From: Phycobacter azelaicus
Lineage (GTDB): Bacteria > Pseudomonadota > Alphaproteobacteria > Rhodobacterales > Rhodobacteraceae
Assembly (NCBI RefSeq): GCF_014884385.1
Contig: NZ_WKFH01000003.1
Coordinates: 3,318,001 to 3,382,000, forward strand
DNA length: 64,000 bases
Reading direction: 5' to 3'
The first letter of the stretch is position 1; every line of letters begins with the position of its first letter. Of this stretch, positions 34,084-42,808 are shown piece by piece. Under the pieces are notes generated by a model. It ran no database searches and had not been told where the DNA came from. It saw only the letters and a list, made by a program, of their open reading frames with translations. The position numbers and the translations under genes were made by a program.

Positions 34084-36027
34084 ATGACCATCCGAAACCG
34101 CCCGCTTTCCGGACCGGTGCTTGCCGGGGTCCGGTGGATCGCGCCTATTGCGATGGCCGCCTTGTGCATTTGGGCGCTCGAGGCGCGCATAGGCTTGCCT
34201 TCTGTGCAACAGATTACGGATACACTGCGCAATATTCCGGTCTGGCGCTGGATCGCGGCCCTGTCGGCGACCGGTGTCAGCTTTTGGGCCCTCGGGCGTT
34301 ATGACACGGTAGCCCATCGACACCTGGGAACGGGGTTAGACGGGGCCCGCGCCCGCCGAGCCGGCATGGCGGCCATCGCATTTTCACAGACCGTCGGCTT
34401 CGGTCTGATCACCGGCGCCTATGCCCGCTGGCGGCTGCTGCCGGGGCTAAGTGCACTTCAGGCCACACAGGTGACCGCCCTTGTCGGCTTTACATTCATG
34501 GTGACGCTGGCGGCGATCAGCGGCATTGCCTTGCTGATTAACCCGGTCCTGCCCGGCATGGGCTGGCTTGGCGCGATATTGGTCGCCGGTTTTTTTGCCA
34601 CGTTGGCGGGCAGTTTTTTCTACCCAGCTTTCCGCATTGGCAAACTCAAACTGCGCTGGCCCTCCTTCATTGCCATGACGGCCCTGCTTGGTTGGACTGC
34701 TCTGGATGTGATCGCTGCGGGCACTGCGCTTTGGCTCCTGCTACCCGGTGGCGTGGAACTGGCCTGGAGCAATCTGGTCACGGTTTATTTCATCGCGCTT
34801 GGCGCAGCGATACTTTCATCTGCGCCCGGAGGGGCAGGCCCACTGGAGCTGACGATCTGCGCACTATTGCCCGGTACCGACACCGCGGCCCTCTTGGCTG
34901 CGCTGGTGGCATTTCGTCTTGTCTACTACGCGACTCCGGCAGCCTTGGCATCCCTTGCGCTGCTTTGGCCGACCAGATCCACCGAAGACGACGAACTGCC
35001 CCAAGACGATGCCCTGCTCGGCGCCAACAAGCGCCCCGCCCGTGACCTGCCACGCCAGCGCCCAATTGCAGAGGCGGCAATCATCATGCAGAACGGAGGC
35101 CACCTCCAAGCCTTTGGCCTTAACCAAATCGCTATGCTTGAAAGCCCTCAATGCGCGCTGGCCTTCTTTGATCCCCTCTCGGGGCACGTGCAGGAAGTCC
35201 TGTCCCCCCTTGCAGCCCACGCCCGCCAAAGGAATCTCTCGGCCTGTCTTTATAAATGCAACACTGGCAGCGGTATCGCAGCGCGGCGGGCGGGCTGGAA
35301 GGTTCTACGCATCGCCGCAGAAGCCGTGCTGATCCCGCAAGAATTCACCGAAACGGGTTCACGTCACCGCCAGCTGCGCCGCAAGCTGCGTCACGCCGAA
35401 AAGGCAGGCGTGACAGTGCGGCCCGCGCAAATCTCCTTACCGATCGAACAAATGGCCGAAATAGACCAGGAGTGGAGGATCGCCCACGGAACCGCATACG
35501 GCACCACGATGGGGCAATTCGAGCCGGGGTATCTGGCACAGCAGCGCGTCTTTCTTGCCTGGCGCAAGGGGCGTCTTGATGGCTTCATCAGCCTGCATGA
35601 AACCACTTCGGAGTGGTGTCTTGATCTGATGCGCATTCGCCCCAGTGCTCCGGACGGGACCAGCCATGCCCTTGTGCGCGCCGCAATTGCTGCCGCGAGT
35701 AAGAACGGCGTGGTGCGCCTGTCTCTGGCCGCCGTGCCTGACCATCGCTGGGCGCATCGCGTCGACAAGGGGCTGCGTCGCTTCAAGTCCTGCTTCGCAC
35801 CCGCCTGGGAACCCCGTTATATCGCCGCCCCCTCCTGGCCGCATATGGCAGTTTCCCTGATCGAGATACTGCGCCTGGTGCACCGCCCAGCCCCGGTTAC
35901 GCCTGTCGCAGCCCCCCTGCATCGCGACGACGATACGAGAGAAACAGCCGCCCCCGAAACGCTGTCAGGCGGTCCAATTCATAATCAAGTTGAGGATTAT
36001 GCAATTGCCCTTAATAGCTCTCCATGA
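34084..36027 (+). CDS. MprF-like phosphatidylglycerol lysyltransferase-domain protein
   Basis: This 647-residue protein has an N-terminal multi-helix flippase-like half (about 15-310, eight or so transmembrane helices; APGGAGPLELTI motif typical of the LPG_synthase_TM family). A C-terminal soluble DUF2156 transferase domain (about 335-600) reads SRHRQLRRKLRHAEKAG and SLHETTSEWCLDLMRI. MprF/LpiA proteins move an amino acid from tRNA to phosphatidylglycerol and flip the product, which lowers surface charge and raises resistance to cationic peptides. Which amino acid is used is not predictable. ATG 34084 has AGGGA; a TTG at 34060 is less likely. No acvB-type partner adjoins. Confidence 0.9.
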   Translation: MTIRNRPLSGPVLAGVRWIAPIAMAALCIWALEARIGLPSVQQITDTLRNIPVWRWIAALSATGVSFWALGRYDTVAHRHLGTGLDGARARRAGMAAIAFSQTVGFGLITGAYARWRLLPGLSALQATQVTALVGFTFMVTLAAISGIALLINPVLPGMGWLGAILVAGFFATLAGSFFYPAFRIGKLKLRWPSFIAMTALLGWTALDVIAAGTALWLLLPGGVELAWSNLVTVYFIALGAAILSSAPGGAGPLELTICALLPGTDTAALLAALVAFRLVYYATPAALASLALLWPTRSTEDDELPQDDALLGANKRPARDLPRQRPIAEAAIIMQNGGHLQAFGLNQIAMLESPQCALAFFDPLSGHVQEVLSPLAAHARQRNLSACLYKCNTGSGIAARRAGWKVLRIAAEAVLIPQEFTETGSRHRQLRRKLRHAEKAGVTVRPAQISLPIEQMAEIDQEWRIAHGTAYGTTMGQFEPGYLAQQRVFLAWRKGRLDGFISLHETTSEWCLDLMRIRPSAPDGTSHALVRAAIAAASKNGVVRLSLAAVPDHRWAHRVDKGLRRFKSCFAPAWEPRYIAAPSWPHMAVSLIEILRLVHRPAPVTPVAAPLHRDDDTRETAAPETLSGGPIHNQVEDYAIALNSSP

Positions 36028-36098
36028 CAGGAGAGGCGAAACAAACACCGGTCGGCCCGTGCCCGCCGGTCGCAACCCTTTGAGCGGACGTACCTGCG

Positions 36099-37118
36099 AT
36101 GAGCAACACTTTTACAGAGCTTCTGGAAACCAAAGACGTCCTTCTGGCCGATGGGGCCACGGGCACCAACCTGTTCAACATGGGGCTGCAGTCTGGCGAT
36201 GCGCCGGAGCTGTGGAACACCGATGAGCCGAAAAAGATCCTGGCCCTCTACCAGGGTTCGGTTGACGCGGGCAGCGATCTGTTCCTGACCAATTCATTTG
36301 GCGGAACAGCAGCCCGCCTGAAACTGCATGAAGCGCAGGGGCGTGTTCGCGAACTCAATCGCACCGCCGCCGAACTGGGACGGGAGGTCGCCGACAAGGC
36401 TGAGCGCAAGATCGCCGTTGCCGGTTCGGTCGGCCCGACCGGCGAGATCCTCCAGCCTGTGGGCGAGCTGTCGCATGAATTGGCCGTTGAAATGTTCCAC
36501 GAACAAGCTGATGCGCTGAAAGAGGGCGGCGTCGATGTCCTTTGGCTTGAGACGATTTCCGCCCCCGAAGAATTCCGCGCTGCGGCCGAAGCCTTCAAGC
36601 TGGCCGATATGCCCTGGTGTGGCACCATGAGCTTTGACACTGCAGGCCGCACCATGATGGGCGTGACCTCTGCCGCGCTCGCGCAGCTGGTCGAGGAGTT
36701 CGACAACACCCCGCTGGCCTTTGGCGCCAATTGCGGAACTGGCGCCTCGGACATTCTGCGCACGGTACTTGGCTTTTCCGCCCAAGGCACCGAGCGCCCG
36801 ATCATCTCAAAAGGCAATGCCGGCATTCCCAAGTACGTCGACGGGCATATCCATTATGACGGCACCCCCGAACTGATGGGTGAATACGCAGTGATGGCCC
36901 GCGATTGCGGTGCCAAGATCATCGGCGGCTGCTGCGGCACCATGCCCGATCATCTGCGCCACATGCGCGAGGCGCTCGATACCCGTCCCCGAGGTGAGCG
37001 CCCGACGCTTGAGCATATCGTCGAAATACTCGGCCCGTTTTCCTCGGCCAGCGACGGAACCGGCGAGGACGCCGCCGCGGGAGAGCGGCGAGGACGCCGC
37101 AGTCGTCGGCGCAGCTGA
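36099..37118 (+). CDS. bmt: Homocysteine S-methyltransferase (Bmt-like, likely split MetH part)
   Basis: This 339-residue TIM-barrel methyltransferase carries the zinc cysteine triad C212 (GANCGTG), C278 and C279 (GGCCGT). The usual label is betaine-homocysteine methyltransferase. A different reading is that it is the homocysteine module of a methionine synthase split over several genes, as reported for Phaeobacter inhibens: a corrinoid protein gene lies 1.6 kb downstream on the same strand. The C-terminus has an extra Arg-rich tail (ERRGRRSRRRS). A terminator follows at 37155. Betaine or methyl-corrinoid as donor cannot be decided from sequence. Confidence 0.9.
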   Translation: MSNTFTELLETKDVLLADGATGTNLFNMGLQSGDAPELWNTDEPKKILALYQGSVDAGSDLFLTNSFGGTAARLKLHEAQGRVRELNRTAAELGREVADKAERKIAVAGSVGPTGEILQPVGELSHELAVEMFHEQADALKEGGVDVLWLETISAPEEFRAAAEAFKLADMPWCGTMSFDTAGRTMMGVTSAALAQLVEEFDNTPLAFGANCGTGASDILRTVLGFSAQGTERPIISKGNAGIPKYVDGHIHYDGTPELMGEYAVMARDCGAKIIGGCCGTMPDHLRHMREALDTRPRGERPTLEHIVEILGPFSSASDGTGEDAAAGERRGRRSRRRS

Positions 37119-37154
37119 TCTGGCGCCTGTCACTAGACTGACAGCGATCTGAAC

Positions 37155-37179
37155 AAAGGGGCCGGGCAAGGCCCCTTTT
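37155..37179 (+). terminator. Rho-independent terminator after bmt
   Basis: A 9-bp stem, AAAGGGGCC (37155-37163) with GGCCCCTTT (37170-37178), has a 6-nt loop and continues into T and C. It lies 37 nt past the bmt stop. The flanking A-run makes it potentially active in both directions, and so it may also serve the convergent radical SAM gene. Confidence 0.8.
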
Positions 37180-37432
37180 CATTGCGGCAGGCCAGTTATC
37201 CGCCAACACCATCTCTAGGATCCGTGTTGCATTTTCACAATGAACCAGATGATGCACGGCAAACAATGCGTGGCGATCCACGAGCTGGCCCCTCCATCAG
37301 GAGATCTGGATCATCATTCCTGTTTGCAAAGACGGCATAAAGGACAGGCCGCCGCCCGGGCTTTTTTGTGCAATCTTCCGGTCGCAGACCGCTATGGTCT
37401 TATCTTTCAAGGTTTGACGCATTCTTCATTTC
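37180..37432. other. Intergenic spacer, nothing recognised
   Basis: The space between the bmt terminator and the stop of the convergent radical SAM gene holds no supported gene or RNA. A T-rich stretch and CTTTTTTGTG near 37361 lie here without a clear stem. Confidence 0.5.
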
Positions 37433-38518
37433 TCAGAAAAGGGCCAATTGGTCGCCTGTTTGTGGTGGAATCGCGAAGGTATCACAGCGTAAGGGTGGCG
37501 ACTTCTCTTGCAGGCCAAGCCGCCTGCACGCCGCGCGAAAACGGCGGGCAATCATGTCGGCGTACACCCCCTCGCCGCGCATCCGGTGACCCCAACGCGG
37601 ATCGTAGTCGCGCCCCCCATGCATCTGTCGCAGGCGGTCCATAACCTTGGCGGCGCGATTGGGCTCATGCTCCGAAAGCCATTCCTGCCAAAGCGCCGAC
37701 ACCTCGCGCGGCAGGCGCAGCATGATCCAGCTGGCAGCATCCGCGCCAGCCTCGGCCCCGGCGGCCAAAAGCGCCTCAACCTCATGGTCGGTCAGCCCCG
37801 GCACAATGGGCGAAGTCATGATCCGCACCGGAATCCCTGCCTCGCTGAGCCTGCGGATCGTCGCTAGCCTGCGCGCGGGCAGAGGCGCACGTGGCTCCAT
37901 CCGGCGCGACAGGTCAGGGTCAAGCGTGGTCACGGATATCCCGACCCGAACAAGCCCTTGCTCTGCCATCGGCGCAAGGATATCGATATCGCGTTCCACC
38001 ATGGCTCCTTTTGTCACGATGGCGACCGGGTGCAAGAAATCGCGCAACACCTCGAGACAACTGCGGGCGATCTCCAGATCCCGCTCGCACGGCTGATAAG
38101 GGTCGGTATTGGTGCCTATGGCGATTGGGGCCACACGATAGCGTTTGGCGGACAGTTCCCGCCGCAAAAGATCCGGCGCATTTGGACGCGCGATCAGACG
38201 GGTTTCAAAGTCAAGCCCCGGCGATAGACCAAGGTAGGCATGGCTCGGTCGGGCAAAACAATAGATGCACCCATGTTCGCATCCCCTGTAAGGGTTGATC
38301 GCGCGATCAAAAGGCAGATCGGGTGACTTGTTATAGGTGATGATGCTACGCGCGATTTCTTCCCGAATTTCGGTGGGAATCACATTGCGTGGAGCCGCAT
38401 GCTCCCAGCCGTCATCAACGGCTGTCCGCTCTGGCTCAAAGCGAGATGGCGCATTGCTGAGACTGGCGCGCGCTTTGCGACGCAGCAAGGTGTGTTTGGA
38501 AACAGAACTCATGCGCAT
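37433..38518 (-). CDS. PA0069-family radical SAM protein
   Basis: This 361-residue radical SAM enzyme has the [4Fe-4S] motif C-x3-C-x2-C in GCEHGCIYCFARP (about residues 80-87) and the following SAM-barrel segments (GTNTDPYQPCE, VAIVTKGAM, GISVTTLD). It resembles the spore photoproduct lyase-like/PA0069 group, a family without an established reaction. I chose the ATG at 38518 (an alternative is 38512); the frame is open to 38722, but the extra stretch runs through the promoter area of the corrinoid gene. It lies between the bmt and corrinoid genes on the opposite strand. Confidence 0.9.
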   Translation of the reverse strand: MRMSSVSKHTLLRRKARASLSNAPSRFEPERTAVDDGWEHAAPRNVIPTEIREEIARSIITYNKSPDLPFDRAINPYRGCEHGCIYCFARPSHAYLGLSPGLDFETRLIARPNAPDLLRRELSAKRYRVAPIAIGTNTDPYQPCERDLEIARSCLEVLRDFLHPVAIVTKGAMVERDIDILAPMAEQGLVRVGISVTTLDPDLSRRMEPRAPLPARRLATIRRLSEAGIPVRIMTSPIVPGLTDHEVEALLAAGAEAGADAASWIMLRLPREVSALWQEWLSEHEPNRAAKVMDRLRQMHGGRDYDPRWGHRMRGEGVYADMIARRFRAACRRLGLQEKSPPLRCDTFAIPPQTGDQLALF

Positions 38519-38647
38519 TAAATGGCAGATCGACTGGAACAAATAAAGAACAAACAAGCAAAACCGAAGATTTCCTTGCGAATTCTTCATTATCATTCGG
38601 CATGTTTTCCGCCTATAGGTCGGTTCGGATAAAGGCAGTGTCGCAAA

Positions 38648-38714
38648 TAATGCAGTCTCGCTGCGGCATTCTGGCCCATTAGTCGAACAGGAAGGCCAAG
38701 CCGGGGTTACCCCG
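38648..38714 (+). promoter_or_regulatory. Possible structured leader of the corrinoid-protein gene
   Basis: Two short hairpins can be drawn in the 215-nt divergent spacer: AATGC/GCATT with an inner AG/CT pair (38648-38670) and CGGGG-TTA-CCCCG (38702-38714), the latter 12 nt before the GGAATAGG ribosome binding site region. No match to cobalamin, SAM-II or SAH riboswitch cores is seen. It may be only an RBS-proximal stem. Confidence 0.25.
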
Positions 38715-38733
38715 CCAGTCAAGGAATAGGCAT

Positions 38734-39435
38734 ATGTCGGAAGAAGAAGACGAAATCATCCTGGCGGAACTGGACGACGAAGAACTAGTCCAGCAGATGT
38801 TCGACGATCTTTACGATGGGATGAAGGAAGAGATCGAAGAAGGGGTCAACATTCTTCTGGAGCGTGGCTGGGCACCGTACAAGATCTTGACCGAGGCTCT
38901 GGTGGGCGGCATGACCATCGTCGGCGCCGATTTCCGTGACGGTATCCTGTTTGTGCCCGAAGTTCTGCTCGCGGCCAACGCGATGAAGGGTGGCATGGCA
39001 ATCCTGAAACCGCTGCTGGCGGAAACAGGGGCCCCGCGCATGGGTTCCATGGTGATCGGCACAGTCAAAGGCGACATCCACGACATCGGCAAGAATCTGG
39101 TATCGATGATGATGGAAGGCGCCGGCTTCGAAGTCGTAGACCTGGGCATCAACAACCCGGTCGAAAACTACCTTGAGGCCCTGGAAGAGCATAAACCCGA
39201 CATCCTTGGCATGTCGGCTCTGCTGACAACCACCATGCCTTACATGAAAGTCGTGATCGACACGATGGTCGAGCAGGGCAAGCGAGACGACTACATCGTC
39301 CTCGTTGGTGGCGCCCCGCTGAACGAAGAGTTCGGCAAGGCGATCGGCGCAGATGCCTATTGCCGCGATGCCGCTGTGGCCGTGGAAACCGCCAAGGACT
39401 TTGTTGCCCGCAAGCACAACCAGATGAGCGCCTGA
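38734..39435 (+). CDS. Corrinoid-binding protein (methyltransferase cognate, B12-binding)
   Basis: This 233-residue protein has an N-terminal helical cap domain (about 15-95) and a Rossmann B12 domain. The lower-ligand histidine is H116 in GTVKGDIHDIGKNLV (DxHxxG), and SALLTTTMPYM and LVGGAPLNEEF complete the fold. It carries methyl-cobalamin between partner methyltransferases, as in MtbC/MttC or the B12 module of MetH. The neighbours suggest a split MetH role with the bmt gene. A pterin-binding module and a reactivating factor would be needed and are not in the window. A DUF1638 gene follows immediately. Confidence 0.93.
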   Translation: MSEEEDEIILAELDDEELVQQMFDDLYDGMKEEIEEGVNILLERGWAPYKILTEALVGGMTIVGADFRDGILFVPEVLLAANAMKGGMAILKPLLAETGAPRMGSMVIGTVKGDIHDIGKNLVSMMMEGAGFEVVDLGINNPVENYLEALEEHKPDILGMSALLTTTMPYMKVVIDTMVEQGKRDDYIVLVGGAPLNEEFGKAIGADAYCRDAAVAVETAKDFVARKHNQMSA

Positions 39436-39436
39436 A

Positions 39437-40150
39437 TTGGCCCGTAAAGGACGCGCAGCCCGCCTGACAGAGCGGGTTGCCTTCCGCCCTCCGTCCGGGC
39501 GCAGCCTGGACGAAAGCTCCTTGCGCGAAGACGGCCTCGCTGCACCTGAGAAAAAGACAGGACGTATCCTGTTGATCGGCTGTGGCGCGCTGGCACGCGA
39601 GATCCTTGATATTAAGAAAAAAAACAGTCTGGATCACATGGATCTGACTTGTTTGCCCGCCAAACTCCATTTGTACCCCGACAAGATCGTTGAGGCCGTT
39701 GAAGGCGCCGTTCTGAAACACCGCTCGGTCTACGATCAGATCTACGTAGTCTATGCCGATTGCGGCACCGGCGGCCAGCTGGAGCGGGCATGCGCCGAAT
39801 TGGGTGTTGAGATGGTGCCAGGCCCTCACTGCTATGCCTTCTTTGAAGGCAACGACGCCTTTGCGCAGCACGCTGAGAACGGGGAAATCACAGCCTTTTA
39901 CCTGACCGACTTTTTGGTCAAACAGTTCGACGCTTTTGTCTGGCGCCCCATGGGGCTGGATAAACACCCCGAGCTGCGTGACATGGTTTTTGGGAACTAC
40001 ACGAAACTGGTCTACCAGTCCCAGATCAAGGACCCGGTCTTGTTGGAGAAAGCGCAGGCCTGTGCCGCGCGAATGGGATTGGCATTTGAACATCGCCACA
40101 CCGGCTATGGCGATCTTGAAACCAGCCTGACCCTTTGGGCAGCCGACTGA
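39437..40150 (+). CDS. DUF1638 protein linked to corrinoid gene
   Basis: This 237-residue protein of the DUF1638 family has the LLIGCGALAREI opening near residue 44, a VVYADCGTGG segment and the C-terminal GLAFEHRHTGYGDLE. It has two or more conserved cysteines, so a cofactor- or metal-binding role is possible. The start is a TTG one nucleotide after the corrinoid gene stop; there is no ATG for more than 60 codons and no better start. The first 40 residues are basic and variable. Adjacency strongly suggests co-expression with the corrinoid protein. Function unknown. Confidence 0.85.
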   Translation: MARKGRAARLTERVAFRPPSGRSLDESSLREDGLAAPEKKTGRILLIGCGALAREILDIKKKNSLDHMDLTCLPAKLHLYPDKIVEAVEGAVLKHRSVYDQIYVVYADCGTGGQLERACAELGVEMVPGPHCYAFFEGNDAFAQHAENGEITAFYLTDFLVKQFDAFVWRPMGLDKHPELRDMVFGNYTKLVYQSQIKDPVLLEKAQACAARMGLAFEHRHTGYGDLETSLTLWAAD

Positions 40151-40193
40151 CGCACCGCGCGGGCACGCCAGCCGGGAAGTCCCCTTTTATGTT

Positions 40194-40823
40194 TTATGCA
40201 GGCTCAACCGCGCCAAGCTGCTTCATGGCTGCAGCCTCATAGACCTGAAGCGCTGTGCTATCTGTTGCAGCACCGACCCGATTGAGCCAAGCCTTGATCA
40301 CCGCGCTGTCTGGCATAAAGTGCGGCGCCCATTGAAAGGCCGAAGCCATCAGGATGTCTGCCACACTCAGCCCCTCCCCCAGAAGGAACGGCTTGTCGCC
40401 AAGACCGCGCTCGAGCGCGGCGCCGATCTCATTCATGCTCCGGAACGTGCTTGCGAAAGCCGGATGCTCAAACCCAGCCACAGATGAAACAAGCACGGGC
40501 TCGAGCACACCGCCATAGTAGGTCATCCAGGAGAGGTATGCGCCACGCTCGACCGATCCGAGCTTGGGACTCAGCGGTTGGCCGAACAGTTCATCCAGGT
40601 ACATCATGATGGCGGCGCTTTCTCGCACCTCCTGACCATCATCTGTGATCAGGAAGGGTACCTTGCCTTCAGGGTGCGGGTTATCCGGGTCGCGCCGCCC
40701 GCCACCATCTTGGCGCGGTACATCGACGAGCACGACCTCCACGTCGCTTAAGTGCCCCATCTGCATCAATTGGGCTATCACGCGCGAGGACCGGGAGTTC
40801 GGGGAATGGAAAAGTCTCGGCAT
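40194..40823 (-). CDS. Glutathione S-transferase family protein
   Basis: This 209-residue protein has a thioredoxin-fold N-terminus (FHSPNSRSSRVIAQL; the catalytic Ser/Asn candidates lie in SPNSRSS) with the cis-Pro KVPFLI and the ESAAIMMYLDE glutathione-binding segment. A C-terminal helical domain is also present. It is divergent from a YafY-type regulator across 110 nt, a common pairing for stress-related GSTs. The substrate is unknown. Confidence 0.9.
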   Translation of the reverse strand: MPRLFHSPNSRSSRVIAQLMQMGHLSDVEVVLVDVPRQDGGGRRDPDNPHPEGKVPFLITDDGQEVRESAAIMMYLDELFGQPLSPKLGSVERGAYLSWMTYYGGVLEPVLVSSVAGFEHPAFASTFRSMNEIGAALERGLGDKPFLLGEGLSVADILMASAFQWAPHFMPDSAVIKAWLNRVGAATDSTALQVYEAAAMKQLGAVEPA

Positions 40824-40933
40824 ATCAATGACCTTCTCGTTTTCATGTCTATCATCTTTAGATTGATGATGGGCCGCTTATGCGGATATCCTCCTGTCAT
40901 TTACTGTCAGGATTGATTTGATAGCCGTTGCCC

Positions 40934-41656
40934 ATGTCCAAGAGTGACCGCCTGTTCCGACTGCTCCACCTGATCCGCGGATTGCGCCCGCCGGTGACGG
41001 CAGCCCGGCTGGCTGCGTCAATGGACGTGTCCGAACGTACCATCTACCGCGACATCGACAGCCTGCGCGCTGCCGGAGCAAGGATCGAAGGGGAAGCAGG
41101 TCTTGGTTATACCATGACGGAGGACCCTGCCCTGCCGCCGCAGACCTTTACCCAGATCGAACTGGAAGCGCTGACGCTTGGCCTTGCCGATGTAAACCAG
41201 CGCGGCGATCGGGAGCTGGCGCAGGCGGCGAATGATGCCCTAGTGAAGATTCTGGCGACCTTGCCCGAACGCCAGCAGCGCCAGGCCTTGCATGCAGTCA
41301 ATCTGGTGCAACGGTTCAACACACCGCCCGAGCCGACAATCGACATGACCCTTCTGCGAGAGGCCATGTGGGCGGAAGAGGCCCTTGATATCGGCTATCG
41401 AGATCTGAAAGAGGCACGAACCCAGCGGCGGATCTATCCGCTCGCCCTGGCATATCATGATCGCAACGTGATGCTTTTGGCCTGGTGCTGCAAACGGCGC
41501 GATTTCCGCAGTTTCCACGTCACCCGGATTGAGGGATACAAGAAGACCGCAGAGAGCTTTCGCCCGCGCCGGGTTGCCTTGCTCAGGGAATTTGTCGACA
41601 GTCTGAGGGCACGGGATCATTGTGCCGAAACCAAACTGTCATCCCTGGAGGCCTGA
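40934..41656 (+). CDS. YafY-type HTH/WYL transcriptional regulator
   Basis: This 240-residue regulator has an N-terminal HTH_11 domain (about 1-60, SERTIYRDIDSLRAAG) and a C-terminal WYL ligand domain (about 140-225, IYPLALAYHDRNVMLLAWC). The start could be a TTG at 40928, but the ATG at 40934 is preferred. It probably controls the divergent GST gene. Its 3' end abuts the convergent sufE gene, which ends at the next base. Confidence 0.9.
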   Translation: MSKSDRLFRLLHLIRGLRPPVTAARLAASMDVSERTIYRDIDSLRAAGARIEGEAGLGYTMTEDPALPPQTFTQIELEALTLGLADVNQRGDRELAQAANDALVKILATLPERQQRQALHAVNLVQRFNTPPEPTIDMTLLREAMWAEEALDIGYRDLKEARTQRRIYPLALAYHDRNVMLLAWCCKRRDFRSFHVTRIEGYKKTAESFRPRRVALLREFVDSLRARDHCAETKLSSLEA

Positions 41657-42064
41657 TCAGGCCCCCGCAGCGATCTCGCGAATGCGTTCGATCATGGCCC
41701 GCAGACCGTTGGAGCGCTGCGCCGAAAGATGATCGTTCAGCCCCAGTCGCCCCAGTTCTGCCTTTGCATCCACCGCCAGAACCTCTGCCGGCGACAAACC
41801 GTTGTAGAGCGCCCGCAAAACCGCGATCAGACCGCGCACGATCATCGCATCACTGTCACCGTCAAAACGAAAGCTCCCGTTCTCAAGACTGGGGTGCAGC
41901 CAGACCTGGCTTGCACAGCCCTCGACTTTGGTGGCAGGTACCTTGAAGGCGTCGTCCAGAGGCTCCATCGCCTTGCCCTGGTCGATCACATGACGATAGC
42001 GGTCTTCCCAGTCATCCAGGAATTCGAAATCTTCGACGATCTCTTCGAAGGCAGCGCTGGCCAT
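41657..42064 (-). CDS. sufE: SufE-family cysteine desulfuration protein
   Basis: This 135-residue sulfur acceptor has the reactive cysteine C50 in VEGCASQVW. SufE takes persulfide sulfur from SufS and passes it to the Fe-S cluster scaffold SufBCD. No other suf gene is near. The related genes in the window are tusA at 24 kb and the cysteine-desulfurase-like gene at 9.7 kb. It starts divergently from the lipoprotein gene at 42201. Confidence 0.94.
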   Translation of the reverse strand: MASAAFEEIVEDFEFLDDWEDRYRHVIDQGKAMEPLDDAFKVPATKVEGCASQVWLHPSLENGSFRFDGDSDAMIVRGLIAVLRALYNGLSPAEVLAVDAKAELGRLGLNDHLSAQRSNGLRAMIERIREIAAGA

Positions 42065-42200
42065 GGGCAGAGTACCCCTTTTTCGGTTTCACTATGGGCA
42101 GCCAACGAGTTATGCCGACAGCCCCGTGTTTTCAACCGCTTTTCAACGCAGCAGCAATGGGGTAACCACAGTCAGGGAGAACTCAAACGGGCGGGACATC

Positions 42201-42710
42201 ATGCGCAAACCCCTATCACTACTACTGGCTGGTGCAATCCTTCTGGCAGGCTGCGGCGGCTGGCGCGACTCCCGTATAAACCCGTCGAACTGGTTCGGCT
42301 CCTCCAAAGTTTCCGAAGCCCCAGTGAGCGGGGACGTGAATCCTTTGATCCCTGAGAAAACCGGCAGCGGCATTTTTGACAAGCCCGAGCCGGTAGATCG
42401 CAGCGTTCTGATCGCCGAGGTCAGCGAATTGCGCATTGAACGCACCTCTGTCGGCGCCATCATCTACGCAACCGGCATCGCCTCACGCCAAGGCGCCTTC
42501 AACGTAGCTCTGACCCCAACCGACAACGAAGACCCCTCGGTGCTCGAATACGATTTCCGCGTGGTCTATCCTGAATTTGCGACCCCAACAGGCAGCGCGT
42601 TCAGCCGCACGATCCATGAAGCAGTCAGTCTTACGAATGAAGACCTCAAAGGCATTCGCCTGATCCGCGTAAACGGCGCAAACAATGCCCGGGAAAGCCG
42701 TCGCCGCTGA
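42201..42710 (+). CDS. Hypothetical lipoprotein
   Basis: This 169-residue protein has a lipoprotein signal peptide (MRKPLSLLLAGAILLAGCGG; the lipidated cysteine is residue 18 in the LAGC lipobox). The mature part has an extended linker and then a beta-rich domain (RSVLIAEVSELRIERTSVGAI and DEDPSVLEYDF-like strands) of unknown type. The Gly at +2 and +3 suggests outer-membrane sorting. The frame is open upstream to 42063, but that is non-coding by context. It is convergent with rnd. Confidence 0.85.
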   Translation: MRKPLSLLLAGAILLAGCGGWRDSRINPSNWFGSSKVSEAPVSGDVNPLIPEKTGSGIFDKPEPVDRSVLIAEVSELRIERTSVGAIIYATGIASRQGAFNVALTPTDNEDPSVLEYDFRVVYPEFATPTGSAFSRTIHEAVSLTNEDLKGIRLIRVNGANNARESRRR

Positions 42711-42808
42711 TTGACAGAGCCCCTCGGCCCGCAGCCCCCCATGGAACCAAGAGGCACCGCCCGAGAACAGTGCCGGGTCTTCGGGCCCATCATGCGCGGA
42801 TTGAGCCG

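Noticed and set aside
38519..38733. Cobalamin or SAM riboswitch before the corrinoid gene
   Set aside because: The conserved B12-box and the SAM-II/SAH cores are not present; only simple hairpins are seen.
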